Assembly (NCBI GenBank): GCA_045651685.1
Contig: JAZRSV010000008.1
Coordinates: 1 to 14,318, forward strand
Length of the DNA: 14,318 nucleotides
Reading direction: 5' to 3'
DNA from: CAKVLS01 sp045651685
GTDB taxonomy: Bacteria > Bacillota > Clostridia > Christensenellales > UBA1242
Below the pieces are notes generated by a model. The model did not search any database. It saw only the letters and a program-made list of their open reading frames with translations, and was not told the origin of the DNA. The stretch's first letter is position 1. The number at the start of each line of letters is the position of its first letter. Below are positions 14,243 through 14,318 of the stretch, one piece after another. The position numbers were made by a program, and so were the translations under genes.

Positions 14243-14318
14243 GGGCAAAAATCGCATTAAAAAAATAATTTTTTGAAATGTTTTATTAAAATTTTAACAA
14301 AAATGCAAAAAAATATAT

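Noticed and set aside
1..14318. Mobile element, CRISPR array, prophage or toxin-antitoxin system
   Set aside because: No transposase, integrase or regularly spaced repeats with spacers, and no pair of small overlapping genes, are visible; gene content is chromosomal housekeeping.

Overview
The window is a strongly AT-rich stretch of bacterial chromosome carrying ten genes, nearly all of them ordinary housekeeping or cell-envelope functions. Promoters of the TTGATA/TTGACA-17-TATAAT type, AGGAG-like ribosome binding sites, short intrinsic terminators with T-tracts and the gene content (UppP, FtsH, CvpA, PMCA/SERCA-type Ca2+ ATPase) point to a low-GC Gram-positive bacterium (Bacillota, probably a Clostridia-like or related uncultured gut lineage). 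TGG encodes Trp and TGA is used as a stop (end of the ferritin-like gene), so the standard bacterial code applies. I see no tRNA, rRNA, CRISPR array, insertion sequence or phage gene.

Layout. 1-958: an aldo/keto reductase (+) behind its own promoter. 959-1329: a 371-bp non-coding stretch with four related palindromic motifs (core GACCA-NN-TGGTC) and a bidirectional terminator. 1330-2673: a ferritin-like protein (-) with two helical-bundle halves and a ten-cysteine tail, divergent from a small membrane protein (2792-3196, +) across a 118-bp spacer with an operator-like inverted repeat. 3233-8478: three minus-strand genes in the transcription order uppP (undecaprenyl-diphosphatase, TTG start), argS (arginyl-tRNA synthetase), P-type Ca2+ ATPase. 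argS and the ATPase are 9 bp apart and clearly one operon; argS also has a promoter of its own behind uppP. 8651-9748: ychF (+), divergent from uppP; the two promoters appear to share one palindromic -35 hexamer. 9801-14157: three minus-strand genes, cvpA-like, ftsH and a small secreted or lipoprotein-like gene, each with its own recognisable promoter. cvpA ends in a terminator; ftsH and the small gene are separated by a perfect-consensus promoter sitting inside a 34-bp inverted repeat.

Functional reading. The minus-strand genes are biased to the envelope: recycling of the undecaprenyl carrier (UppP), Ca2+ export, membrane protein quality control (FtsH), a CvpA-family membrane protein with a long extra domain, and an exported protein of unknown role. 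The most unusual items are (i) the ferritin-like protein with its Cys cluster, (ii) the palindromic motif family at 1003-1245, (iii) inverted repeats overlapping the promoters of ftsH and its downstream neighbour, (iv) C-terminal extensions on FtsH and the CvpA-family protein, and (v) the argS leader, which lacks a normally spaced Shine-Dalgarno. I did not find a clear multi-gene novel system; the candidates are single-gene or regulatory.
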